A stretch of DNA of 64,000 bases, from assembly GCA_964625335.1 (NCBI GenBank), contig CAZVBE010000003.1:62001-126000 (forward strand). The letters are read 5' to 3'. Source of the stretch: CAZGUG01 sp964625335. Lineage in GTDB: Bacteria > Bacillota > Clostridia > Ch29. This document shows positions 1 through 7,039 of the stretch, in pieces; positions within the stretch are counted from its first letter, which is position 1; the number at the start of each line of letters is the position of its first letter. The notes under the pieces are model-generated. The model saw nothing but the letters and a program-made list of their open reading frames with translations, ran no database searches and was not told where the DNA came from. The position numbers and the translations under genes were made by a program.

Positions 1-115
1 CAACAAAGGGGGAACTGCAGAGCGTAAAAGACAGTATGGCAACAAAGGGGGAACTGCAGAACATAAAGGATAATATGGCAACAAAGCATGATATAGTCAG
101 ACTCGAAAACAAAAT
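1..115 (+). repeat. 39-bp in-frame tandem repeat
   Basis: Two nearly identical 39-bp units begin at positions 1 and 40, and a third diverged unit starts at about 79. The unit length is a multiple of three, so copy-number change lengthens or shortens the protein by 13 residues without a frameshift. The array continues off the left edge, so the total copy number is unknown. Confidence 0.8.
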
Positions 116-263
116 GGATATAAACCATAAGGCTTTATATGACGGATATAAACTGACCTATGATAAGGTAACCCTGCTTGAAGAAAAAGTCGATAAGCTT
201 GATGATAAGATAAAAAAGCAGGATGTTGAAATTAGAGTCATAAAGGGAGCAACAAGCAAATGA
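3..263 (+). CDS. 3' part of a repeat-containing coiled-coil protein (5' end outside window)
   Basis: The reading frame is open from the left edge (first whole codon at 3) to the stop at 261-263, so this is the C-terminal end of a longer protein. It begins with 13-residue repeats of the type ATKGELQ(S/N)(V/I)KD(S/N)M, then a third, diverged copy starting ATKHDIVRLENKM. The remainder is a charged heptad-like stretch rich in Lys, Asp, Glu, Leu and Ile that should form a coiled coil. No catalytic motif or membrane segment is visible. An ATG at 36 has no ribosome-binding site before it and lies inside the repeats, so it is not taken as the start. Similar short MATK-type repeats occur in small uncharacterised clostridial coiled-coil proteins. 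Function unknown. Confidence 0.6.
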   Translation, partial: TKGELQSVKDSMATKGELQNIKDNMATKHDIVRLENKMDINHKALYDGYKLTYDKVTLLEEKVDKLDDKIKKQDVEIRVIKGATSK

Positions 264-293
264 CGTATGTATAAACCGGAAGGGATAATTAGT

Positions 294-321
294 TGCGCAC
301 ATAGAAAAAATAATGTATAAT
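294..321 (+). promoter_or_regulatory. Sigma-A-type promoter for the membrane-anchored protein
   Basis: TTGCGC at 294-299 and a consensus TATAAT at 316-321 are about 16-17 bases apart. The start codon at 359 follows a GGAGGAG site near 344-350. This fits a housekeeping promoter driving only the 359-808 gene, which is closed by a terminator at 815. Confidence 0.6.
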
Positions 322-358
322 TACTTCTGTTAGCTTTTTAATAGGAGGAGATGCGGCT

Positions 359-808
359 ATGAGCAGAAGGCCTTATACCATAATATTGCTGGTTTTACTG
401 GTTGCAATAGCAGCTGCGTTGGGATATATGTATTTCAGGGAAAAGCCGCAGGTTTCACGCGATGAAACGCAGGATATGCTTGGAGAATATAAGGACGATC
501 TGAAGGATATGTACACTGAGCTTAACGATAACTATGACAGGCTGGCGGCCGTACCGGATGCCGCCGGATGGCAGAGCTTTTCTTCAGACTGGATGCCCAG
601 GCTTTCGGGTATACGGCCCGCGGATATAGATAAAAGGCTTCCTTCCGACTATGATGGCAGGAAGAATGTGCTGGTCTCGACCCAGGGAGCTCTGATTTCG
701 CTGTGGAGTGAATACAACAAGGATTTCACCGGGAGCGAGAGCAATGAGCAGCGTGTAGATGATCTTAAAAACGGTATTGAGAATGTGTTTGAAAATTTGG
801 AGATTTAA
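359..808 (+). CDS. Small membrane-anchored protein of unknown function
   Basis: The 149-residue product has a short basic N-terminus followed by one hydrophobic segment (about residues 7-26, rich in Leu, Val, Ile and Ala) and then a polar, acidic, mostly helical domain that should sit outside the membrane. There is no lipobox Cys and no obvious signal-peptidase site, so the segment is more likely an anchor than a cleaved signal. The ATG is preceded by a strong GGAGGAG site. It is a single-gene transcription unit with its own promoter and terminator. I do not recognise the family; the tail has no catalytic motif that I can see. Confidence 0.75.
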   Translation: MSRRPYTIILLVLLVAIAAALGYMYFREKPQVSRDETQDMLGEYKDDLKDMYTELNDNYDRLAAVPDAAGWQSFSSDWMPRLSGIRPADIDKRLPSDYDGRKNVLVSTQGALISLWSEYNKDFTGSESNEQRVDDLKNGIENVFENLEI

Positions 809-814
809 AGGAAA

Positions 815-845
815 GGGGACACTTCACTGAAGTGTCCCCTTATTT
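815..845. terminator. Bidirectional intrinsic terminator
   Basis: A nearly perfect 25-base inverted repeat (815-839) with GGGGACACTTCA on one arm is followed by TTATTTTA. It sits between two convergent genes and could end both. The arm sequence resembles the GGGGACA repeat family seen elsewhere in the window. Confidence 0.75.
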
Positions 846-2287
846 TATTGGCGCCGCAGAGCTTCTACCGGAGGAACAGAAGAAGCCGATACTGCAGGGT
901 ATACGCCAAATAAAAGGCCTGATATAACAGCCACGCTTGTGGCTATTTTTATTGCCTGGAAACTGACAACCGTTTCAAAGCCGTAGCTTCTGAAGATGCT
1001 TACCCCCCATATGCCCACCGCAACGCCGGTCACAGAGCCTATAAGGCTTAAATACAAAGCTTCCATCAGAAACTGCATCAAAAGGTCCTCGCGTTTTGCA
1101 CCGAGGGCGCGCCTTACGCCTATCTCCTCGGTCCTTTCTGTCACCGCTACCAGCATTATGTTCATTATGCCAAGGCCCCCAACCAGCAGCGACACTGCTG
1201 CTATACCGCCGAGGAGCAACGTCATTATACGGTTTGCGTTGTCCGCTTCCTCAACCATCTGGTTTAGGCTTGTAATGGTTATAAGGTCTTCTCCCCCTTC
1301 GGGAAGAACCGACTGAGGCCTTTGGGGGGCGGGGCTGTCCATCGCCGGCATGCCGGCTTCCTTAACTACAGCTTCGCTTGTTTCCTGCTCATTGCCCGGC
1401 ATGGAAGGAGTGGGCGCGCTCTGGTCAAGGCCCAGCTTCCTTTTGAATATCCTGCCCATCTGCACTATCGCCAGGTCTGCGTCGGTGCTTGAGGACGCCT
1501 TGGCCCATATTTCTTCCACCGTACGCTTTTCTGCAAGCTTTTGCGCCGTCGTATAGGGTATTATTATTTTAAAGTCGATGTTCTCAGCCTTTCCCGCACC
1601 CTTTGCTGCCAGCACGCCGATAATCCTGTAGCTCTGGCCGGCTATCGACATGGTCTGGCCCACCGGGCTGCGCCCGCCCAATAGCCCCTGGGCGAGTTGG
1701 TATCCAAGAACCGCCACCGGTGAGCGCTGGGCAACATGCAGCGATGAGAAAAAATGGCCGGACACTATTTCGTGGTCCCGGATCTCGGGGAACTCGCCGT
1801 TTGTGCCTATTATCTCGGCCTTGCCCTTTGACCTTCTCCATGTAATGGTGGCCTCGGTCTGGACTATGGGTGTAGCCATTTCCAGACCCTGTACCCTCTC
1901 AAGCAGTTCATCCGTCTCCGACGGGTCAAATTCAAAATTGGGGTTGTGGGCCTTGATAATCACCACATCCGAACCAAGGCTCTCGAACTGGTCTATTACC
2001 GCCATCCGGGCCCCTTCGCCGATACCCATAAGGCTTACCACCGAAGCCACCCCTATTGCCACTCCCAGTACGGTAAGGGCAGACCGCAGCCGTTTGGAAA
2101 GTATACCGTGGGCCGCCATCCTGGATGTAAACCAGATCCTTGTAAAAAGAGGCATAAGCCGTTTTTTATTTATAAAGGAAGCTGCTGCTTTCAAAGGTTT
2201 TTTGCCTTTTAAAGCTGTATATGAATCACCGGCCTTTTCTTTTATTTTTAACAGCCGGGGGCCAGACTTAGGTTTATTTTGTTTCAT
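845..2287 (-). CDS. MacB-type ABC transporter permease
   Basis: This 480-residue protein is a FtsX/MacB-fold permease. After a basic N-terminal extension of about 55 residues comes a first membrane segment (about 69-90, including LGVAIGVASVV), a large extracytoplasmic domain, and three C-terminal membrane segments. The stretch MNIMLVAVTERTEEIGVRRA (about 376-395) is the MacB/LolC family hallmark. It forms an operon with the adaptor (2302-3975) and the ATPase (3957-4676) and ends at the terminator at 815. The extracytoplasmic domain has a Pro-, Ser- and Gln-rich stretch of about 50 residues. Export of a peptide, antibiotic or lipid-like molecule is typical for the family; the substrate here is unknown. 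Confidence 0.9.
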   Translation of the reverse strand: MKQNKPKSGPRLLKIKEKAGDSYTALKGKKPLKAAASFINKKRLMPLFTRIWFTSRMAAHGILSKRLRSALTVLGVAIGVASVVSLMGIGEGARMAVIDQFESLGSDVVIIKAHNPNFEFDPSETDELLERVQGLEMATPIVQTEATITWRRSKGKAEIIGTNGEFPEIRDHEIVSGHFFSSLHVAQRSPVAVLGYQLAQGLLGGRSPVGQTMSIAGQSYRIIGVLAAKGAGKAENIDFKIIIPYTTAQKLAEKRTVEEIWAKASSSTDADLAIVQMGRIFKRKLGLDQSAPTPSMPGNEQETSEAVVKEAGMPAMDSPAPQRPQSVLPEGGEDLITITSLNQMVEEADNANRIMTLLLGGIAAVSLLVGGLGIMNIMLVAVTERTEEIGVRRALGAKREDLLMQFLMEALYLSLIGSVTGVAVGIWGVSIFRSYGFETVVSFQAIKIATSVAVISGLLFGVYPAVSASSVPPVEALRRQ

Positions 2288-2301
2288 AATGAAACTCCCC
2301 C

Positions 2302-3975
2302 TTAATTTCCGTCATTGTTATTATTATCCGGGCTTTTTTCGGGAAGCAGAGTATCCTTTGCTTTTATCTGCTGACTGGGCAGAAGGTCTGCGCTGCTTCC
2401 CGTTATCACCAGCTGGCCTTCCTCTAAACCGTCCAAAACTTCTGCATAGCGGTCGTTCATAAGGCCAAGCCGTACCTGTACCATCCTTACAGCACCGTTT
2501 TCGTCAAGTACCTCCACCATTGACTTTCCGTCCTCTTCAAATATTGCCTCAAGGGGTATTAACAGCACGTTTTCGGCGCTGCCCGCATCTATAAAGCCGT
2601 TGGCCTGCATCCCTGGTCTAAGCTGCGGCCCGCCTTTGATACTCATGTTTATCGAAAATCTTGTTATGTTGTTTATCTTTTCACCCATCGGAGATACATG
2701 GGTAACCTTTCCTTCATAAACTTCTCCGGGTACCGCGTCTACCGTCACCCTTACCGGGGCGTCCTGTTTTACGTTTACTATGTCTATGTCGTCCACCTGT
2801 GCCCACAGCATCATTTCGGTGGTATTGTATATATCTCCTATCCATTCGCCGGCCCTGACCGTTTCGCCCTCCTGCCGGTTGATTGAGGCCACCACACCGT
2901 CCATGGTTGCCGTAATCTCGAGCTGGTCAAACTGGTTCTGCAGGTTTCTTAAGTCCACTTTGAGCTCGCGGATCTCCTCCATCAGGTCCTGCAGGGTTTC
3001 CTGTACGTCGGTTCCGGACATGGAAAGGATGGGGTCACCTTTTTTTACTTCTTCCATATCGTATACGTTGACCTCTGTGACTATGGCCTCCGCGCGGTTT
3101 ATCAGCTTTTCTTCCTGTATGTAACTTTCCACCACCGCCTTGTTCGCGAAATAGTTGGCGTACATATTGTTTTCATCGGCGGGCAGTCCCACGTTTACCT
3201 CCATCCCCGGCTGTACAAGGCTGGGGTTATCTCCTTCTATGGTTATCCAGTACACATACCCTGACGCATAATCGTTGTCTCCTATCCTGTCGGGTACCGG
3301 GTTGCGGTTAACCTGGGTTATTTCCCCGTCGATAAAGCCCTGAAAATGCGTGAAGTTCAGCAAAACTTTCTGTCCCACATGTACCTTGTCTATTTCCAGC
3401 TTGTATAGCTTTGCCCTTACTTTGAACCTTGAGTCGTCCACCACCCGGCATATTACCTGTCCAAGCTGCAGTTCGTCCCCTTCCCGTACGTTAAAGCCGG
3501 ACAGCCTGCCGTCGGTTGGCGCCCTGAGGGTTATACCCTTTGACGGGACTATACTGTCCACCTGATCGGGAGATACTCCGGTCATCTCACAGATTTCATC
3601 CAGTTTTGCTTCCAGCTGGGTTTGTTTCTGATCTATCTGGGATTCCAAATCGTAGGATACAAGCCGCGCCATTACCTGGCCGTTTTGCACTTCATCCCCC
3701 GGTTCCACCAGTATTTCATTTAGTATGTAGCTTATGTTGGCGCCGCCGTCATACCGCATCTCCCCGGGAACCCTTATGCCTCCGCCCCGGGTGGGGTTTA
3801 GCATTCCGGTAGTGTTTACTCCCACCGAAATATCTCCCTTTATTACCTCCTTTGTGGCGTAAACCGGTCCTTCGGTATCCCGGGAGCCGGCCGGCACCAG
3901 CTGCCTGAAGGCGTATATTCCGCCGCCCAGTACTATTACGACTATCACAATTATTGCTATAAGTTTTTGTGACAT
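2302..3975 (-). CDS. MacA/HlyD-family efflux adaptor with duplicated modules
   Basis: The 557-residue product has an N-terminal membrane anchor (about residues 4-22) and extracytoplasmic biotinyl-lipoyl-like and beta-barrel modules. The modules appear twice: one set around residues 65-265 (VEPGDEVQNGQVMARL, then REGDELQLGQVICRV) and another around 290-460 (EEVKKGDPILSMSG, a coiled-coil hairpin, then NRQEGETVRAGEWIGD). A membrane-proximal domain follows with LIPLEAIFEEDGKS. Usual MacA proteins have about 370-400 residues, so this one is long. It is translationally coupled to the ATPase gene by a 19-base overlap. The C-terminus ends in a short Asn-rich tail. It should connect the permease to envelope layers or deliver substrate to it. 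Confidence 0.88.
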   Translation of the reverse strand: MSQKLIAIIVIVVIVLGGGIYAFRQLVPAGSRDTEGPVYATKEVIKGDISVGVNTTGMLNPTRGGGIRVPGEMRYDGGANISYILNEILVEPGDEVQNGQVMARLVSYDLESQIDQKQTQLEAKLDEICEMTGVSPDQVDSIVPSKGITLRAPTDGRLSGFNVREGDELQLGQVICRVVDDSRFKVRAKLYKLEIDKVHVGQKVLLNFTHFQGFIDGEITQVNRNPVPDRIGDNDYASGYVYWITIEGDNPSLVQPGMEVNVGLPADENNMYANYFANKAVVESYIQEEKLINRAEAIVTEVNVYDMEEVKKGDPILSMSGTDVQETLQDLMEEIRELKVDLRNLQNQFDQLEITATMDGVVASINRQEGETVRAGEWIGDIYNTTEMMLWAQVDDIDIVNVKQDAPVRVTVDAVPGEVYEGKVTHVSPMGEKINNITRFSINMSIKGGPQLRPGMQANGFIDAGSAENVLLIPLEAIFEEDGKSMVEVLDENGAVRMVQVRLGLMNDRYAEVLDGLEEGQLVITGSSADLLPSQQIKAKDTLLPEKSPDNNNNDGN

Positions 3976-4676
3976 GAGTTTCCCCCCTGACTGTTTAATG
4001 TTTCGATACTTTCAATCTCGCCGTCCCGCAGATGGTATATCTTTCGCCCGTACAGGGCTACCTCTCTCTCGTGGGTTACCTGTACTATCGTTATTCCCAG
4101 CTCGCTGTTAAGCCGCCGGAATATCTCCATAATGTTTTCGCTGGAACGGGAGTCCAGCGCCCCGGTGGGTTCATCGGCAAGGATCAGGGAAGGGTTGCCC
4201 ACTATGGCTCTTGAAATGGCCACCCTCTGCTGTTCTCCCCCCGACATCTGGAAGGGCAGGTGGCGTATCCTGTCCCCAAGGCCGACGGATTCCAGTGCCG
4301 ACTTGGCTCTTTCTTCGCGCTCCCTGCCCCATACGCCCTGGTATATGAGGGGCAGTTCGACGTTTTCCTGAGCCGTCAGGTTGGGCAAAAGGTGGAACTG
4401 CTGGAATACAAAGCCTATGCGCTGGTTGCGTATATCCGCCAGTTCACCGTCCTTAAGGCTTTCTATGTGCCTGTCGCCGAAAATATATGTACCGGTTGTT
4501 GGCAGGTCAAGGCAGCCTATTATGTTGAGCAGAGTGGATTTGCCCGACCCCGACGGGCCCATTATCGAAACGTATTCGCCGTTTTCGATGGAAAGGTTTA
4601 CGCCGCCAAGGGCGGTTACCTGGACCTGGCCCAGTTTGTACTTTCGTGTTATGTCCTTTAGTTCCAGCAGAGACAA
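3957..4676 (-). CDS. MacB/LolD-type ABC transporter ATP-binding protein
   Basis: A 239-residue ATPase with all ABC motifs: Walker A GPSGSGKST (about 40-48), Q-loop FQQFHLLP, signature MSGGEQQRVA (about 144-153), Walker B LILADEPTGALD (about 165-176) and an H-loop His in VTHEREVA. It starts with TTG, with GGAGG nine bases upstream. The ATPase and permease are separate polypeptides, unlike E. coli MacB where they are fused. It is the first gene of a three-gene operon. The family energises export by mechanotransmission rather than moving substrate through the membrane. The upstream region to 5142 is full of repeats and I see no clear promoter. Confidence 0.93.
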   Translation of the reverse strand: MSLLELKDITRKYKLGQVQVTALGGVNLSIENGEYVSIMGPSGSGKSTLLNIIGCLDLPTTGTYIFGDRHIESLKDGELADIRNQRIGFVFQQFHLLPNLTAQENVELPLIYQGVWGREREERAKSALESVGLGDRIRHLPFQMSGGEQQRVAISRAIVGNPSLILADEPTGALDSRSSENIMEIFRRLNSELGITIVQVTHEREVALYGRKIYHLRDGEIESIETLNSQGGNSCHKNL

Positions 4677-4701
4677 TACATTTTACCTCCTTTTTATGAA
4701 T

Positions 4702-5000
4702 GGGGACACACCGCTTTATTAATGTCAGAGGACACACCGCTGCTGACGCAGGTATTCCTTGCTGCGGAATGTCCCCGATTGATATTCTTTCGGGCTGGGA
4801 CACACCGCTGCTGACGCGGGTATTCCATTTTGCGGAATGTCTCCGATTGATATGTTTTCGGTACGGAATTTTTTGTAAGTTCCATATAGAATTCTATCAA
4901 ATTGCCGCAGCGTTTTAAAGAGTGTTGCCGCGGAATGTCCGTCCGAGGAAAGGGGACACACCGCTGCTGATGCGGGTATTCCTTTTTGCGGAATGTCCCC
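4702..5000. repeat. Cluster of GGGGACA...TGTCCCC palindromic repeats
   Basis: Three copies of a 47-49-base element lie at about 4730-4776, 4797-4844 and 4952-5000, with a partial copy at 4702-4716. Each starts with (G)GGGACACACCGCTGCTGA and ends with TTGCGGAATGTCCCC, so the tips are inverted repeats; an inner ATTCC/GGAAT pair forms a second stem. The spacers between copies are of unequal length. The 466-base stretch between the ABC operon and the antitoxin gene holds these elements and no convincing gene. The copies look like small non-autonomous palindromic elements. Confidence 0.8.
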
Positions 5001-5142
5001 ATTTTAATTCGACGTGGGAAGACGTATAAGGTTCCCTGGCCTTGGAGGCTTTATACGAAAGAATTATTTAAGGACTATTGCAAGATTATATTGCAAACAG
5101 TAAAATATAAATATACAATACTAATTCGGAGTGTGATATATA

Positions 5143-5415
5143 ATGAAGCCAAAAGTGAAGAATTATACGTTTAGCCTTCCTATAGAAACCGTTGACAGGA
5201 TGAAGGAATACGCAAATGAGAAATATATCCCTTCGGTTAATGCGGGGGTAAAAGAAGCTATTGAAGAGTATACGAAGAAACTCGAAAAGGAGAAGTTAAG
5301 GAAGGAGATTAGTAAGGCCTCCCGGGATCCTTTATTTCTGAAAGACATTGAAGAGTGCGCCAGGGATTTTGAATCCCCGGACGCCGAGGCAGAGGGGAGG
5401 CACATCGAATGGTAG
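5143..5415 (+). CDS. Antitoxin of a MazEF-like toxin-antitoxin pair
   Basis: The 90-residue product begins with a short beta strand (KNYTFSLPIETVDRMKEYA) followed by two helices, as in ribbon-helix-helix DNA-binding antitoxins. A Lys/Glu-rich helix follows, and the C-terminus is acidic and probably disordered, which is the part that would wrap the toxin. The stop overlaps the toxin start by 7 bases. Such antitoxins neutralise the toxin and repress their own promoter. The ATG has a CGGAGTG site upstream. The family call rests mainly on the adjoining MazF-like gene; the N-terminus by itself is a weaker match. Confidence 0.78.
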   Translation: MKPKVKNYTFSLPIETVDRMKEYANEKYIPSVNAGVKEAIEEYTKKLEKEKLRKEISKASRDPLFLKDIEECARDFESPDAEAEGRHIEW

Positions 5416-5756
5416 AGTATCAGTGGAATATCTTTTGGGTTCGACTTGACCCGGTAAAGGGTTCGGAACAGGCGGGAATCAGGCCGGTTCTGGTTGTGTC
5501 AGCAGAAGAAGCAAATAAGGTTTTGCCTACCGTTACAGTCCTGCCTGTAACATCCATAAAGCCCGGCAGAAAAGTGTATCCCATAGAAGCTTTCTTAAGT
5601 GCGGAGGATTCCGGCCTGCCAAAGGATTCCGTTGTGTTGGCTCATCAGATACGCTGTATATCCAAGGAAAGGCTGAAAAATCAATGCGGCTCGGCGGCTT
5701 CTCATGAATTAAGGGAGCATATCAGGAATGCCATGAAGATATACTTGGATATTTAA
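5409..5756 (+). CDS. MazF/PemK-family endoribonuclease toxin
   Basis: The 115-residue product has the MazF fold signature: an N-terminal IFWVRLDPVKGSEQAGIRP, where the Gly-Ser-Glu-Gln-Ala-Gly-x-Arg-Pro stretch contains the conserved active-site Arg, followed by VLVVS, then TVTVLPVTSI and a later SVVLAHQIRCIS. MazF toxins cut mRNA at short sequence motifs. The length is typical for the family. It is translationally coupled to the antitoxin (overlap ATGGTAG). No terminator is evident before the RND promoter at 5802. Confidence 0.92.
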   Translation: MVEYQWNIFWVRLDPVKGSEQAGIRPVLVVSAEEANKVLPTVTVLPVTSIKPGRKVYPIEAFLSAEDSGLPKDSVVLAHQIRCISKERLKNQCGSAASHELREHIRNAMKIYLDI

Positions 5757-5801
5757 TGAAAGGGGCACCCCGATTATTCTAAATACTACAATATTATACT
5801 A

Positions 5802-5831
5802 TTGACACGGACAGGCGGCGGGGCATATAAT
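5802..5831 (+). promoter_or_regulatory. Consensus sigma-A promoter of the RND efflux operon
   Basis: TTGACA at 5802-5807 and TATAAT at 5826-5831 are both perfect consensus hexamers, separated by 18 bases. Transcription should begin near 5838. The start codon of the adaptor follows at 5891. A promoter this strong would normally need a repressor, which fits the operator immediately downstream. Confidence 0.85.
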
Positions 5832-5837
5832 TAGCTG

Positions 5838-5860
5838 TGACCGACCGACCGGTCGGAACA
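5838..5860. promoter_or_regulatory. Palindromic operator, probably bound by the operon's TetR regulator
   Basis: CCGACCGGTCGG at 5845-5856 is a perfect 12-base palindrome inside a GACC/GGTC-rich stretch. It covers the expected transcription start, so a bound repressor would block RNA polymerase. GACCGACCGGTCGG-like palindromes are commonly found upstream of TetR-controlled genes. The last gene of this operon (11724-12293) encodes a TetR protein and is the obvious candidate ligand; this link is inferred. Confidence 0.7.
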
Positions 5861-5890
5861 AATCAGGCAGAAAATTATGGAGGGATTTCG

Positions 5891-7039
5891 GTGATTCGTT
5901 TTAAGAAAAGATACATAATAACCATTTCAATACTGATAGTGGCAGCGGTCTTGATACTATCCTTTTTGAACAGGCAGAAGGCTGCCGAAACCGGTACTGT
6001 GGAGGAAACAAGCGGAACGCCGGTTGAAACTACGGTGGCGAAAAAGGGGGACATAGCTTCGGTCGCAGCAATTTCAGGCAAGCTGGAAGCCCTGCATGAA
6101 GTAAACGTTGTTGCCAAGGTGACCGGCAAGGTCAAAGAGATAACCTCGGAGGTAGGGCAGAGCATAAACAAGGGAGATACTATCTTCGTCATAGACGATT
6201 CGGATATTAAGGCACAGCTTGACCAGGCCCAGGCAGCCCTTACGATGGCCGAGGCGAACTATCGCCAGAACAAGGAGCGGTACGAAAATGCAAAGAAGGA
6301 CCTGGAGAGGGGCGAACTGCTTTACCAGCAGGGGGCCATATCCGAACAGGCCCTTGAACAGATGCGGGCGGGCGCTTCCGACGCAGGCCTTGCGGTGCTG
6401 GAGGCTCAGCTTGCCCAGGCCCGGGCTTCCTACGATATGGTATTACGCCAGTACAAGGAATGCTGGGTTACTTCACCGATTGACGGGGTAGTGGCTTATA
6501 TAAATGCAGGTATAGGCGAGACGGTATCGCCGGGGGCGCCGGTGGCGGTGGTTGTGGATATGTCGGGGGTTGTACTGGAGGGTTCCATAGGTGAGAGCCT
6601 TATAAATCATGTGGAACAGCAGGGCAGTATAGACATAAGGATACCATCGGCGGGTGAGCAGCCCTTCACGGGTGCCATAAAGGAAATAAGTCCGGCGGCG
6701 GATGCAAGGACCGGCCTGTTCGGGCTGAAAATCTTAATAGACAATCCCGACAGCGTAATAAAGCCGGGTATGTTTGCCGAGGCCGATCTTATTAAGGATT
6801 CAAGGGAGGATGTTGTGCATATTCCTTCGGCGGCGGTGATGGCCAAAAACGGAGACAGATACGTATATATTGTGGAAGACGGTAAGGCGGTTTACAGGGA
6901 AATAGCTGCCGGCATAGGCGGCGACGGCGTGATTGAGATTATAAGCGGTGTCAAAGAGGGAGAAGAGGTAATAGTAAGAGGCCAGAACTATCTAAGTGAC
7001 GGGGAAGCCGTCAGGGTCGTTAGGGGTGAGGGCGAATGA
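5891..7039 (+). CDS. RND efflux adaptor (membrane fusion protein)
   Basis: The product of about 382 residues has an N-terminal anchor (about residues 7-25), a lipoyl half-motif (VVAKVTGKVKEITSEVGQ, then NKGDTIFVID), an alpha-helical hairpin rich in Gln, Ala and Glu (about 90-165), the second lipoyl half (SPIDGVVAYINAGIGETV), a beta barrel and a membrane-proximal domain (IPSAAVMAKNGDRYVY). The GTG at 5891 is chosen because GGAGGG lies seven bases upstream; an earlier in-frame GTG at 5837 falls on the operator. It would link the RND pump to the TolC-like protein. The stop overlaps the pump start by four bases (ATGA). Confidence 0.93.
   Translation: MIRFKKRYIITISILIVAAVLILSFLNRQKAAETGTVEETSGTPVETTVAKKGDIASVAAISGKLEALHEVNVVAKVTGKVKEITSEVGQSINKGDTIFVIDDSDIKAQLDQAQAALTMAEANYRQNKERYENAKKDLERGELLYQQGAISEQALEQMRAGASDAGLAVLEAQLAQARASYDMVLRQYKECWVTSPIDGVVAYINAGIGETVSPGAPVAVVVDMSGVVLEGSIGESLINHVEQQGSIDIRIPSAGEQPFTGAIKEISPAADARTGLFGLKILIDNPDSVIKPGMFAEADLIKDSREDVVHIPSAAVMAKNGDRYVYIVEDGKAVYREIAAGIGGDGVIEIISGVKEGEEVIVRGQNYLSDGEAVRVVRGEGE

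Noticed and set aside
1650..2462. 270-codon plus-strand frame opposite the MacB-like permease
   Set aside because: It lies entirely against genes with strong family matches, has no protein-like pattern and no ribosome-binding site.
4702..5000. Possible CRISPR array
   Set aside because: Only three 48-base units with unequal spacing, palindromic tips and no cas gene nearby; palindromic elements are a better explanation.
4694..5002. Minus-strand frame of about 100 codons in the repeat cluster
   Set aside because: Its sequence consists of translated repeat units and does not look like a conserved protein.
5837..5890. Upstream GTG start for the RND adaptor
   Set aside because: It lies on the expected transcription start and operator palindrome and has no ribosome-binding site; GTG 5891 has a good one.
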